A DNA stretch of 64,000 nt from Caprella mutica (GCA_947561585.1 CANNZV010000329.1:310001-374000); one strand, 5' to 3'. Shown: positions 23,739-35,069, counted from the stretch's first letter. Notes: generated by a model from the letters alone, not told the origin. Numbers and translations are program-made.

Positions 23739-23913
23739 AAAATCCTGTATAGTTAATGTAGAATCCTGAGTAAGAGAGTAGAATCTATAGTGAACAAATT
23801 ATCTTCGGTCAGCTGTAAAATGTTGTAAATTTTCATTGCTGACAAAAGAAAATTTACTCACTATATAAACTATCTTCCTTACTCAGGACACTACATTCAT
23901 TATACAGGATTTA
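23739..23913. mobile_element. MITE with TCCTGAGTAAG ends, copy 2
   Basis: The left arm AATCCTGTATAGTTAATGTA is mirrored by the right arm (complement AATCCTGTATAATGAATGTA), and pairing continues through the TCCTGAGTAAG block. Related to 15875-16071. Confidence 0.7.
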
Positions 23914-24185
23914 TAAAAGAAGAGTCATGATGTATAAAAAATATTAATTGGAAATTATTACAGCAGAAAAGCTAAGACTCCCGTAAACAATGTGAACACT
24001 CGCATACCTTGTAACTGTGATATCTTCATATTTTTTTCAATTCCAGATATTTACAACAGTATAATTGAAATGAAGATTAAACGACTAATACCTCAGCAAA
24101 TAACATCATATGTTAATATGATATATGACAAATTGTTAAACAATGATTTTTGGAGAACACTAAGTTTTCTATCATTAAGAAATTA

Positions 24186-25188
24186 GGTAATTGTCACCCG
24201 GACAATTGCCATCCCCGGACAATTTCCACCCCTGGACAATTGCCACCCTAATGATATTATTATTAGAGTTGTGATAATATGCTTTAAGTAATATATATTT
24301 ATAAGAATATTATAGCCGAGAAAAAATTGAATCGTATAGATTTTTATACACCAGTGGTTTAAAATGAATCATAATAGTGTTTAATCCTCTCCGTTTATAA
24401 TATTTTTAGGATCTATGATTATGAAAGCATATTGTTACAACCCTAATTATTATTATCAGGATTCTTCACTTGAAAATTTTCTTAATTAAGTAGTAGTAAT
24501 GTAAATACCAATTGTTTGTCCATTATCAATTAATAATATATATAGAACTTTATAATAATAATATTGAATAATAATATTGAAAACGTTAATAAAACATATT
24601 TTTAAAGTAAAATACTAATAACAGATGTCATAGAATGTAACTGGTCACTAGAACGGAAAAATAAGTTTGAAAATTCATAATGAAAAATGTAAAAGGACTG
24701 ATTTCAAATACTGTAGCTTGCCATATATTAAATTATAAATATTTGCATAATAAAGATAGTCGTGATAAAGAAAGAGATATTTAATATATAATGGAAATGA
24801 TCAATTGTATAATAGAAATATAGTTTATTATGGAAATATTTCGTATAAAAACAATATATATGCAATTTATTTTATATCTCCAATCGGAATAATTTATTTT
24901 ATAATATAACAATAAATGCAAAAATTTGTATTTTAAAATAAAAATAATTAATGATTAATCGCATAGAAAGTAATATGCATATTTTATTTCTATCTTTTAA
25001 GTTAAGAGACTTTGGGTGGCAATTATCCGCGGGTGGCAAATGTCCGTGGGTGGCAAATGTGCGTGGGTGGCAAATTTCCGCAGGTGGCAATTGTTCGCGG
25101 GTGGCAAATGTCCGCGGGTGGCAAATGTCCGCGGGTGGCAATTGTCCGTGGGTGGCAAATGTCCGCGGGTGGAAATTGTCCGGTCACG
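24186..25188. mobile_element. Foldback element 1 with minisatellite-array ends (GGACAATTGCCACCC type)
   Basis: The left array (about 24193-24249, three to four units like GGACAATTGCCACCC) and the right array (25013-25187, about ten 17-bp units like GGGTGGCAAATGTCCGC) are inverted to each other. A perfect 9-bp direct repeat AAGAAATTA lies immediately outside (24177-24185 and 25189-25197). The right terminus read inward is CGTGACCGGACA, close to the inward termini of two other such elements here. The interior is A+T-rich with no transposase and contains the TA-MITE at 24266-24443. Comparable architecture is known in Drosophila Foldback and sea-urchin TU elements. Confidence 0.8.
24266..24443. 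mobile_element. 178-bp TA-flanked MITE, copy 2
   Basis: Left end GAGTTGTGATAATATGCTTT, right end AAAGCATATTGTTACAACCC, TA on both sides. Same length and ends as 7739-7916. It lies 16 bases inside the left array of foldback element 1. Confidence 0.75.
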
Positions 25189-25189
25189 A

Positions 25190-26565
25190 AGAAATTAATA
25201 CTCGCATTATTTTAACCATAATAGAGACAAGCGTGTATCGCAACTGACACTTTCCAGCTCTTAAAACACATAATTAAGTGTATGAAAATTATAGTTGATG
25301 CATTAAGTCTCTCGCGTTGGAGACGAAGCTTATGGGATAAACTTGATACATCTGGGTGTTTCAGATTAAGATTTTTATTTTCCAGTGTTGACATGATGAA
25401 TTAGGAGAGAAAATATTAAGTTTAGTAGAATTATTTTTGTATACAATCGCTCATTCTATATTTTAGATTATAAGGACATAAGCCGAAATATATTCCTCTT
25501 TTGATTCCATGATAAAAATGCAATATAAATACCTATATAAATAATACTTGCATGCAATAATGTACAACATATACAGGACTCGGAATAAAATATAAAAAAG
25601 CTCTTCCTACATACAGTTTTTGTCACATATTGGGGTCTGATTTCTGCAGTGATTTTAGGAGCCTTGGTCTAGCAATTTACTATATAATATTTCAGAGAAA
25701 TTCATTACTTTTGAGAGAGTACCTCTTGCAATGCCAAACATTGGCAAAGTTTCTGTAACAGTATAGCGCCTGTCATATAAACACCTGCAGTTTGGCTTCT
25801 GAAAGACCGACAGGTCTGCTATTTTAATAAGACTATAACCAATTTCAAAAATAACTGTAAAAAAATGATTATTTCAAATATGCAAAAATATTAAGCATTT
25901 CAAATTCTCAAAAATCACTTAAATATTCTTGTTTATATAATATTTTTAAATATTATGATGCCAAAATGTTAGCAGATTTACTTTACACTGTGAAAAAACA
26001 ATTATCCATAATATTTATTAAATAAAATTGAATGTAGCTACAATAAAGATACATTATATATATATTAAATATATAATAAATATGGAATTAGCTTAATACA
26101 GTTCTTCCTTAATAGTTTAGTACTCCTCTAACTTACTTTTCTAAATCATATTAGTTGCACGTGAATATACATCAAAAGATCAATGTTTGCGCAGTGTATC
26201 AAAATTCCCAACCAGATCTATGAGTTGAAGTGTTCCAAAGAATCGTTTGAAGCTTCAAGAGGATTAATTTCTTTTCTCCATTGAAGTGACGCTTGGTGAA
26301 AGCGTTCGCCTGAAATCTAATTACATTGATGATACTCTAACGCTGTGTGTAGGTATTTTATTGCAACATCTACATGCAGGAATTTAAGAAAGTAGCTGCT
26401 ATACTATTTCACATTTGTATTAAATTTGGAATGAACATTTAAATAGAATATTTAAATATGGATGAATGAATGGGCCTTTACGGAAGAAATGTTAAAAATG
26501 ATTTTGGATTCACAAAATTACCTTAAATAATTAATATTTTCTGTAGAAGCACAATTCCATATCCA
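25190..26565. other. AT-rich stretch, nothing recognised
   Basis: Segment 25290-25370 shares phrases with 41380-41450 (ATAGTTGATGCA..TAA, then a CTGGGTGTTTCA/TGAAACACCTGG block), possibly two old copies of one repeat. Otherwise no features. Confidence 0.4.
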
Positions 26566-26567
26566 TA

Positions 26568-26657
26568 TCCCAGGTAGCAATGATTCTCGGGCCAATATTG
26601 TCCCAAAATTGCCAGTGTTGTCCCAATATTGGCCCAAGAAAAAATGCTACCGGGGAT
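26568..26657. mobile_element. Small CCCAGGTAGCA repeat, copy 2
   Basis: ATCCCAGGTAGCAATGATTC at the left and TGCTACCGGGGAT at the right form short inverted ends about 90 bp apart. Between them TTGGGACAAT/ATTGTCCCAA units are arranged symmetrically. Related to 18522-18594. Confidence 0.65.
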
Positions 26658-26854
26658 GCAGTGAAGTAAACACTTACTGTTGTCGTTAAGTGTGTACCTA
26701 CTTATACTTCTAACCCTTACTAGAGAGCAGAGAAACGACTTCTTTCACCCTGGACAACTATGTGTCATTGTTACAGATGTTAATAGTAATAATTATCTCC
26801 ATTGACACCAGTCGGACTTTTGACCTGCTTTTCGATTTTACAAGATTCAGAAAA

Positions 26855-27170
26855 GTTTGCCTTTATGCAAGATGGAGCCCCAGTCTGACAGTGGCTTAAT
26901 GAAAAGTTTTCAAACAGGTGGATTGGAATAGGTTCAGATGTTGACTTAAAAATTTAGTGGACACAAAGTTTACCTGATCTTCCACATTGTGATTTATTTA
27001 TAAGAGTAAAGTTTTTCATACTCGACACAGGCATAGCAATGAGTTGAAGAACAAAATCTGTTACGTATTTGGAGAAGTAACTTTGGAAATAATGCATAAC
27101 ACTATAAATAAATTAATTGCAGACCAGGGTAAATCTAGTCACCAGAACTATGACCGAAAAATTTAAATGG
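26855..27170 (+). pseudogene. Mariner-like DDE transposase remnant, C-terminal half
   Basis: In one frame FAFMQDGAPV, QWLNEKFSNRWIG, then SLPDLPHCDLFI are separated by stops. These correspond to the family blocks FMQDGAPxHxxxxVRxWLxxxFpxRWIGRxG and SPDLxPxDFFLW around the last two catalytic acids. At least five stops break the frame. It ends about 20 bases before the left end of the next mariner-like element (27191) and differs from it in sequence, so the two are separate insertions. Confidence 0.68.
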
Positions 27171-27190
27171 AATATATATTAACAAGTATA

Positions 27191-28310
27191 CAGGGTGGCT
27201 CAAAAAAAAACATTTTCAAACTAGTTTATTTTACAAATAAATTAAAGCTAGAAATTTTCTAAAAACATCGTTTTATTCCTTTACTTTTTCTGCATCTATC
27301 AATAGAATCTGTTTAAATTAAGTCAAAAATTGAACATCCTGCAGCGAATTAAAAAAAGGTAAATAAAAATGGCTTGCGCGAGCACGGAATATACGAAAAA
27401 AATCTCAATAGGTATAATACATACATTTCATATGGATTATATTATTATTTTCTGTAACAACTAAAAAAAATTAAAACCTGAGTTATCATTTGAGAATTGA
27501 TGTTTGATATAAAATTGATATCTTTAATAAAATCAGTTCGGCGTTAATTTGTATCTCTTAATTAATTCCTCAAAATGCATCTTTCAAAAGAACAAAGTTT
27601 TTGTTGTGACAAGTTATCTAAACAATGAAAGCTTTGAACAGGTTCAACCTCATTTTGAACAATGCTTTCAGGAAAGATTTTCACCAACTATAAAACCATA
27701 TTGACTTATATTATAGTTCAAAACTATAGAAACCACTTTATTTCAAACAAAAAACGATTAGGTCGCATGAAAACAGAACGAACACATGAAAACATTAATC
27801 TTATTCATGAAAACTTTATTGAGAATCCAAACATATCAATCAGAAGGAATGAATTAGACATCACTAAAGACACATTTCACCGAATTGTTAAACACGATTT
27901 GAGATACCATCCTTTCAAGAAGCATGTAATGTTCGAACTCTTAGAACTGATTTACCGCACATTTGTCGAAATTGGTGACGAAGATGTATTTCCATGAATG
28001 AAAGAGTTAATAAACAAAACATTAATTGAATGAAATTTTTTTTTATTTTTATCTACACCATATTGAAATAAATTATAGCTATTATAAAGTCTTTCTGTGT
28101 TTTTCGTCCTCGCGCAAGCCCTTTTTATTTATATTTTTTCACTTCGCTGCAGGATGTTTAATTTTAGTTGTAACTTTGACAGATTTTCATGAAAGATAAG
28201 ATGCAGAAAAACTATACGATTAGAATGGTGATTTTAGAATTTTTTTAGATTTGATAGTTTTTAAAATAAACTCATTTGAAAATGGTTTTCGTTTTTTTTG
28301 CGTCACCCTG
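27191..28310 (+). mobile_element. 1.12-kb internally deleted mariner-like element with long inverted ends
   Basis: The outer ends CAGGGTGGCTCAAAAAAAAA (left) and CAGGGTGACGCAAAAAAAAC (complement of right) are flanked by TA. The inverted similarity is long, at least 200 bases; for example CATCCTGCAGCGAA and GGCTTGCGCGAG appear near 27337-27378 and, complemented, near 28113-28157. Between the arms lies a shrunken transposase frame. Mariner elements normally have ends of about 30 bp, so the long arms are unusual. Confidence 0.8.
27575..27997 (+). pseudogene. Mariner-like transposase, DNA-binding half only
   Basis: An ATG at 27575 opens MHLSKEQSF, soon broken by stops. The longer open part (27662-27997) has GRMKTERTHENINLIHEN, NPNISIRRNELDITKDTFHR and IVKHDLRYHPFKKHV, the paired helix-turn-helix linker and second helix-turn-helix typical of the family. 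After MFELLEL the frame jumps to a tail resembling the family's extreme C-terminus and stops. The catalytic DDE/D region is missing, so it cannot transpose itself. An internal deletion is the simplest explanation. Confidence 0.72.
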
Positions 28311-28319
28311 TATAGTAAA

Positions 28320-28905
28320 TATTGTTTTGAGAACAGTCGAATTCAAATTGAACCTATATTGAGGAAATTTAGAATGTTTAGAATGTGGAAAACTATGGTT
28401 AAACATCCTATATAACATTGGTATATTACAATAAACAATATTACGAAAACAAATTGTTATGATTTTGACAATCTTATTGAATATATTTACGAAAAACAAC
28501 AAGCCTATATTTAGTGTTATAATAATAATTCGGATTATTTTCAGCGAATAATCGAATCATCCAATCAATTACCTTCGCATTTACATCACATTAAATGATT
28601 ATAATCATTGATTATTATATAATCGTTGATTATTCAATGCATTCAGTTCTGCAGAATTATCATTAATTTTCCAGCTCTATGATCATATTAGTTACTTTGT
28701 CTGTCTCTAATTACTTGATGAATTTTCAATTTCGAAAGCCAACTTTAATCAATTTTCAAGTTCAAAATTCAATGATAAATTTATAAAACTCACACATTTA
28801 ATGCATCATTTAAGAGAATAATTATTGATCTATTATTTAATTGGACTCTTGAATTAAGTTTGATTGCATCAAATTATTTAGCTTATTTTCCATTTGAAAA
28901 TTAAT
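28320..28905. other. AT-rich stretch, nothing recognised
   Basis: Local ATTATAATCATTGATTATTA-type self-complementary simple sequence near 28595-28635; otherwise featureless. Confidence 0.45.
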
Positions 28906-28914
28906 ATTTTAAAT

Positions 28915-29340
28915 GACCCATCCTCTTCTTTCTCTCCAATGCACTCCTCTCTTCTCTTCAATCACCTCTTCTTTCTCTCCAATCTCCTCTTCTTTCTCTC
29001 CAATGCACTCCTGTCTTCTCTTCAATCGTCTCTTCTTTCTCTCCAATGCACTCCTCTCCTCTCTCCAATCGCCTTTTCTTTCTCTCCAATGCACTCCTCT
29101 CCTCTCTCCAATCCCCTCTTCTTTCTCTCCAATGCTCTCCTCTCTTATCTTCAATCGCCTCTTCTTTCTCTCTAATGCACTCCTCTCCTCTCTCCAATCT
29201 CCTCTTCTTTCTCTCTAATCCTCTCCTCTCTCCAATCGCCTCTTCTTTCTCTCCAATGCACTCCTCTCCTCTCTCCAATCTCCTCTTCTTTCCTCTCCAA
29301 TGCACTCCTCTCATCTCTCCAATCTACTCTCCTCTAATCC
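28915..29340. repeat. Pyrimidine-rich minisatellite, about 42-bp period
   Basis: Units follow CTCTCCAATGCACTCCTCTC then CTCTCCAATCGCCTCTTCTTT with length variants. One strand is almost entirely C/T, broken only by CAATGCA/CAATC. Overlapping long frames on both strands are by-products of composition (Ser/Leu/Phe-rich versus Arg/Glu-rich). Confidence 0.9.
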
Positions 29341-29344
29341 CATT

Positions 29345-30530
29345 TTTGGAGTTTGGTTACTTAAGAGTTTTGTGGTCTTTCGCTAGGAAGGATCTCCCAC
29401 CACACAAACTGATGTGGGCATTACTCAATCTAGACAAACTCTAAAATAATAATGAAAACTTTGAGGAACAGAGTTTGTGTAGCTATTGATGAAAAGGAAT
29501 TTGTTTCAGATTATGCAAATTTGAAGGTTCTTCAGTTTATAATTCAAGTAATTAAGAGAAATCTTAAAAATATTCCGTACATATACTATTTAATCAATAT
29601 AAAGAATTATTTTCTATTCAATTTTCCAAAATTGTTCCCAACTCCATATTAACATAAACAAACAATGTCAATTCGTCCCAATTTAATAAGTTATCAACAA
29701 AATGAGTATAAAATAATAATAAAAAAGACCAGTGAAAATTAATTTTGAAGAAACTATCTAGAATATTTAGAAATAGAAAAAAATCGGATTAAATACTGTT
29801 TATTGAATAAGTAAACAATTAATAAACTATTGGACAATGCCTATATTTATATGTACGTGTATGTGTATTTTAATAAATGGATTACATTTAATAGTTCAGA
29901 AATATATGTTAAATATAATAAATACCGCACTTGATACAAGTCCATTTGGTAAAATAAATTCTATCGCATGGAATTTACTGAAGAAAGTTAAATGTATGCA
30001 GCAAAAGATACAATTCTATTAGAAAATTAATATAAATAAATATATAAATTTCAATGGCTGTTGATGAAAAACTATAATTAGAAGTTAGTTTAACTTTACT
30101 TTGATATTTCAGATACGGATCAAAGAGTTTCTGCTGAGTTGAGTCATATAATTTGATGGTAAGTGTGGCCTAACTAGATTGCCATTGAAAGAAACCTATG
30201 ATTATTTCAGAGTACATTGACTCATTCTTAGATAACTATAAATTTACTGTATCACTCTATTATTAATTTATATATTTTAATATGATGTAGGGTAGGTTCT
30301 GAGTTATCGGACATTTTCTAACATATTATGTTTTGATAATTGTGAATAGGTACTATTTATTTATAACGAAAATTTAAAATTTATTGATTTTAAAAACTTG
30401 GCATTTAGAGATTTAGATTAATAAATGTTTTACTCTATAAACGACATCGAATTAATGTTTTCTATTTCAACTTTTATTTATGGGAACATATTGATTTTAA
30501 TAAATAAAATATTGTGTCTCTACAATTTTT
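29345..30530. other. AT-rich stretch, nothing recognised
   Basis: A short patch just after the minisatellite (29340-29440) has slightly higher complexity, but no frame is supported. At 30290-30330, TAGGGTAGGTTCTGAGTTAT resembles the left end of the TAGGGTAAGTTC MITE family, without a detected partner. Confidence 0.4.
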
Positions 30531-30534
30531 CTCG

Positions 30535-30780
30535 CAAACGGAGAAATATTTTTCCTTGATCTTTTCCAAGTTTTCCCCCTTCATTCGACATCTGGGAAAA
30601 TGAAAGGAAAGAGCTTGTTCGATTAGAGTCCTTGCAGGATTCTCCAAGGAAATCCATCCACAATGTTCTTCATCTGGCGTGAATGGTGATGAACAAGAAT
30701 TGGAAGGAATGATAAAATACTCTCGGCAACAATTGCCAAACTTTTGGGACCAATTTTGTTTAATGAATTATGTAAGGTTC
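30535..30780 (+). repeat. Island D, right copy (inverted relative to 15588-15819)
   Basis: Inverted homologue of 15588-15819, containing the candidate exon 30638-30771. Homology begins near AAATATTTTTCCTTGATC and ends near the donor site. Confidence 0.82.
30638..30771 (+). CDS. Candidate internal exon (island D, right copy), unknown protein
   Basis: The acceptor GAGTCCTTGCAG and donor AATTATGTAAGG match those of the left copy. The exon is 134 bases, encoding the same first 30 residues (GFSKEIHPQCSSSGVNGDEQ...) then QQLPNFWDQFCLMNY, where the left copy has LHCWDEFCLLNY. The three-codon difference and the retained W-D/E-x-FCL pattern argue for protein-level constraint after duplication. Start and end of the gene are unknown. 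Island C's right copy, 5.3 kb downstream, carries an in-frame stop soon after the shared part, so this gene copy may be damaged. Confidence 0.5.
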
Positions 30781-30789
30781 GTAGAAATA

Positions 30790-31235
30790 GTATTTCTGTT
30801 TAGTTTTCTTCAAATAACCCCATCCTCAGAATTAAATAATATATTTGAGACAATTTGAATATGTATTGCTACTGATGATGTAATTTTGACAAAAATGATA
30901 GATGAGAAAATTATCACAGCAAGATTTTTTATAGTGTAGACCGTAGACGAATAGTTATTTAAAAGTTATTCATGCCTGTAGTATTATATAATTAAGTTTG
31001 TTACTTATATAATAGTTTAAAACTAGTTACTATTTATTAGTACTTATTAGTGATTAAAATTAAGTTATAGAAATAAGTGATAAAATTCATAACTGTTATT
31101 TCAAACACGTCAACAAGTGAATTTTCTTAACACATAAAAATTTATTTCTACTAATAAGTTCAATTGCAACATTCACAGCCAATTACTTTGTACTTCTCTC
31201 AATTCAAAAAAAATAGGACAATTTTTTCATGGGCA
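30790..31235. other. AT-rich stretch, nothing recognised
   Basis: No arrays or paired ends before the 21-bp satellite begins. Confidence 0.45.
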
Positions 31236-31237
31236 AC

Positions 31238-32212
31238 ATTGCTCTACTATTTTACAACATTGCTCTACTATTTTACAACATTGCTCTACTATTTTACAAC
31301 ATTGCTCTACTATTTTACAACATTGCTCTACTATTTTACAACATTGCTCTACTATTTTACAACATTGCTCTACTATTTTACAACATTGCTCTACTATTTT
31401 ACAACATTGCTCTACTATTTTACAACATTGCTCTACTATTTTACAACATTGCTCTACTATTTTACAACATTGCTCTACTATTTTACAACATTGCTCTACT
31501 ATTTTACAACATTGCTCTACTATTTTACAACATTGCTCTACTATTTTACAACATTGCTCTACTATTTTACAACATTGCTCTACTATTTTACAACATTGCT
31601 CTACTATTTTACAACATTGCTCTAATATTTTACAACATTGCTCTAATATTTTACAACATTGCTCTACTATTTTACAACATTGCTCTACTATTTTACAACA
31701 TTGCTCTACTATTTTACAACATTGCTCTACTATTTTACAACATTGCTCTGATATTTTACAACATTGCTCTAATATTTTACAACATTGCTCTACTATTTTA
31801 CAACATTGCTCTACTATTTTACAACATTGCTCTACTATTTTACAACATTGCTCTACCATTTTACAACATTGCTCTACTATTTTACAACATTGCTCTACTA
31901 TTTTACAACATTGCTCTACTATTTTACAACATTGCTCTACTATTTTACAACATTGCTCTACTATTTTACAACATTGCTCTACTATTTTACAACATTGCTC
32001 TACTATTTTACAACATTGCTCTACTATTTTACAACATTGCTCTACCATTTTACAACATTGCTCTACTATTTTACAACATTGCTCTACTATTTTACAACAT
32101 TGCTCTACTATTTTACAACATTGCTCTACTATTTTACAACATTGCTCTACTATTTTACAACATTGCTCTACTATTTTACAACATTGCTCTGATATTTTAC
32201 AATATTGCCAGT
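31238..32212. repeat. 21-bp satellite array, about 46 units
   Basis: The unit is ACAACATTGCTCTACTATTTT. It is extremely homogeneous: I see only a few variant units, with CTAATATTTT at about 31624 and 31645, CTGATATTTT at 31750 and 32191, CTAATATTTT at 31771, and CTACCATTTT at 31855 and 32044. Paired variants 6 units apart and single variants 9 units apart suggest recent block duplications. Since 21 is a multiple of three, long repeating frames (NIALLFY on plus, VEQCCKI on minus) are open but meaningless without other support. Confidence 0.96.
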
Positions 32213-32214
32213 AT

Positions 32215-32610
32215 TGTTAAATTATTTCCTAATCCAATCAGTTCATAAGCTGAAATGTAATACAATATTTCACTTCCATGGGAACGAAACAACGAGACAA
32301 GTTACAAATTGTGATGTAATTTTGAGACTATCTGACGGCAAGTGCCGAACTTTGGACATCGGAAATGCAAAAAAAATATAACTGCAGTACTGAATATTAA
32401 GTAGTATAATTCATACTCCAATAACATTTGATTGCGCTCCTAAGTAATGTACTGGAATTAAGAGAGACAGTTGTTAGATGCTTATGTAGCGCTGCTGATC
32501 ACTCAGTCTGTTACTGATACTTTTTTTATTGATATGATATACGAAATTTGCTCATTCTCTAGCGTCAAAATATAGCGAATTCATTTGGAAACTGGAACGG
32601 AAACCCGTGG
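32215..32610. other. Ordinary stretch, nothing recognised
   Basis: No features beyond the end of the satellite and before the TGACCT-repeat element. Confidence 0.45.
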
Positions 32611-32613
32611 ATC

Positions 32614-33000
32614 GCATACCTTCGCCACCGCTATATAATACTTTTAAGTTATAAATGACCTTGACCTTCAACCTATCACCCTCAAAATGAACAATTGTCC
32701 CACCAAATTTTAGGCAATTTGATTGAATAATTTTCAAATTATAAATGACCTTGACCTTTAGCTTCGACCTGATCGCTCCGAAAATCTAATCAAATGGTTC
32801 CTGGATAATGAACAATCATCCAACTAAATCAGGTATTTGGTTGAATATTTTTTGAATTATAAATGACCTTGACCTTGACCTCTGACCCAATCACTCCCAA
32901 AATCTTATCAAATAATCACAGGAAAATGAACAATCATCCCACCAAGTTTCACGCAATTTGGTTGAATACTTTTTGAGTTATGCGAATAACAAAATCCTAT
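32614..33000 (+). mobile_element. TGACCT-repeat element, copy 2 (right end missing)
   Basis: It starts CGCATACCTTCGCCACCGC, then three to four units with AAATGACCTTGACCTT, CACTCCCAAAATC and ACAATCATCC.AC, ending at TTGAGTTATGCGAATAACAAAAT. The ACCTTCGCAG right end present in copies 1 and 3 is absent, so this copy is truncated. Confidence 0.7.
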
Positions 33001-33765
33001 AAAAAGATTACAAATAAATTATTAAAATTAAATAAATTCTTTAATGCTAGATACTTTCATCAGCCATTGAATATTTTATTATTGTCATTCATTTTCTTTG
33101 AGAAGGTAATAATAATGAGGACTAGAAGAAATAATTTATTGAGAATATTACCAACCTGATTAACATAAAATTAGCTCTACTTCTTGTTTTATTCCATTTA
33201 CAATTTCATTGGTGAATAACTATTCAAGAATTTGGAAATACTGTTAACAAACATTACAAATTACAACCAATTTAGTAAATTCTTTATTTTAATTATTATA
33301 CGTACAAACACAATTATTGCTACTTTCCTATTCAAATTAAACATTTCAGCATTTACTTCAGCACTCAAAGAGTTTCTGTCAAGCGTGTGCGTATTAATTT
33401 GGCTTACTCAGCATAAAAATCCTCTTAAGTATGTTTGTTTTGATAGACGCTTCTTCATGTGAGACTCAAAGTTTCAAGCAGAATTTTAAATACTTTACCT
33501 ACGATGAATTGGGCTCTTTTGAATAACTGAGAACATTTTCTAAACAGTTAGAGCTCACGATTGTGTACAATTAAATTTTATTCCTTCAAATTCACGTACC
33601 GTATCATTCCAAGACTGAGAAGCTTATACTTTCTTACCGTAAACTATTAGGATTTAACAATATATATCAATTTGTAATTCCATACTCCTTTTAAAAGCGG
33701 AAACACCAAAATCGACATAAAATACAAATATCGACATTTTATGAGATGTGTAATTTGAATTTCGA
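33000..33765. other. AT-rich stretch, nothing recognised
   Basis: A 76-codon frame (33232-33462) is Ile/Phe-rich at first and lacks support. Confidence 0.4.
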
Positions 33766-33769
33766 TCAT

Positions 33770-33908
33770 ACTATCTTCGGTCATATAAGAAAAAACTATA
33801 TTAAAATTATTACTATTATTACACAGTGCTATCTAATAATTTTTATATCGTTTATATGACTGAAGATGTAGTACTGACCGATAATTCGTAACTTACTGAA
33901 TCCTACTC
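33770..33908. mobile_element. Degenerate relative of the 57.6-kb palindromic MITE
   Basis: CTTCGGTCATATAAGAAAAA on the left is mirrored, imperfectly, by TATATGACTGAAGATGTAGTACTGACCG on the right, and the outer TAACTTACTGAATCCTA echoes the ...CTTACCCTA end of 57584-57800. Copy is weathered, with poor left outer end. Confidence 0.5.
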
Positions 33909-34599
33909 GATATCTCACACGAGTCCCCATAGAATGAATATAAAGGTCGAATAGTTACAAGAGATATTCTTGTTTTCAATGGCTGCTGTTATTCAGTCTT
34001 CGAACAGTGTTTTATTAGACTGACTCAGCACTTTTATTCGATAGAAAATGTTACTTGGTTAATCCCAGGAGTAAATATCTTTGGATTCTGCTATTCCATC
34101 ATTATTAGTCATTCGAGAGTGATTAATCTTACATGATCGCTAGAATTAACCTTGTTTTCATATTTCTAAAGATTTTTCCTATAATCGAAATCTGTTCATC
34201 TTTATATTTTTTCATATTTGTATACATTTGAAAAAAGTTTGGATAGTTTATTTTGGAGAAAATAACACGTAAAGAATTAACTCATTAATTTATATCTAGG
34301 AATTAATTCCAATATCTGATAATTCTATGACTCCAGATATATCATATATTTATCTGCTCTCTCAATATTTGTCTAGAAAATTAAATTCTGAAACGAAATA
34401 GAAGATTTAATAATAAAACTTTCCAATACTTCAGGAAGTTTGTGATTTAGTTGACGAATATTTTAAATTACATAAATTGGATGGAAATTTCTCCGCTGAA
34501 ATATATTTAGAAGCTCATTATCATTAATTTAAAAGAAACTCGTTAATAAAATGGTAATGACATTTACTCAACGATATTTTTAATTAAATAATATTTTAA

Positions 34600-35065
34600 G
34601 AGATATTATTTTGAAAGTAGATTTTGGGTGGAACCTCAATAAGATTGAAAATTAAAAGGTTTTAAAATATTTTTTCTTGAGGATAAATTTTTTAGGATAG
34701 TAGTTTTAAGGTTACTAACTCATTGGTTGGCTATGGAGATTGAACAGTAAAAGTATCAGGGTGCAGGTCATTAAACCATCACGGGGTGTGCTCTACAACA
34801 AACTAGCAGATACAAAGAACTACATTACAACCATTCATGTCGAGATTTTCATTCTTATTATTTGAAAAATAAATAAATTAAACTCTTAACCGCAAACAAA
34901 GAGGAGGAACCAACAGGGGGCGGAGCACTAACGATTTAGTCCTCCTTCCCCTGTTGGCTCCTCCTCCTTGCCGACCAATCACAGAATAGTTCATCTTAAA
35001 AAGATTATCCGTAAAAACACTACTATTCCAGCACTGTATCGATAAAAACTTATGCGATAGAGACA
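34600..35065 (+). repeat. Dispersed repeat H, left copy; inverted partner at about 39925-40375
   Basis: Shared phrases in inverted order with 39925-40375 include CATTGGTTGGCTATGGAGATT, AACTAGCAGATA, CCAACAGGGGGCGGAGCA and the CTGTATCGATA.AAACTTATGC end. Identity is perhaps 70-75% by eye. Inside this copy GAGGAGGAACCAACAGGGG (34899) and CCCCTGTTGGCTCCTCCTC (34953) form an inner inverted pair. The two copies bracket island C' and the nested foldback elements. Confidence 0.65.
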
Positions 35066-35069
35066 GTAT

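Noticed and set aside
28894..29444. Overlapping Ser/Leu-rich and Arg/Glu-rich frames of 81-132 residues.
   Set aside because: Composition artefacts of a pyrimidine-rich minisatellite.
31229..32248. Long frames (339, 273, 153 and 135 residues) repeating NIALLFY, VEQCCKI and similar.
   Set aside because: They result from a 21-bp stop-free satellite unit open in several frames on both strands, with no start context, flanking exon or domain.
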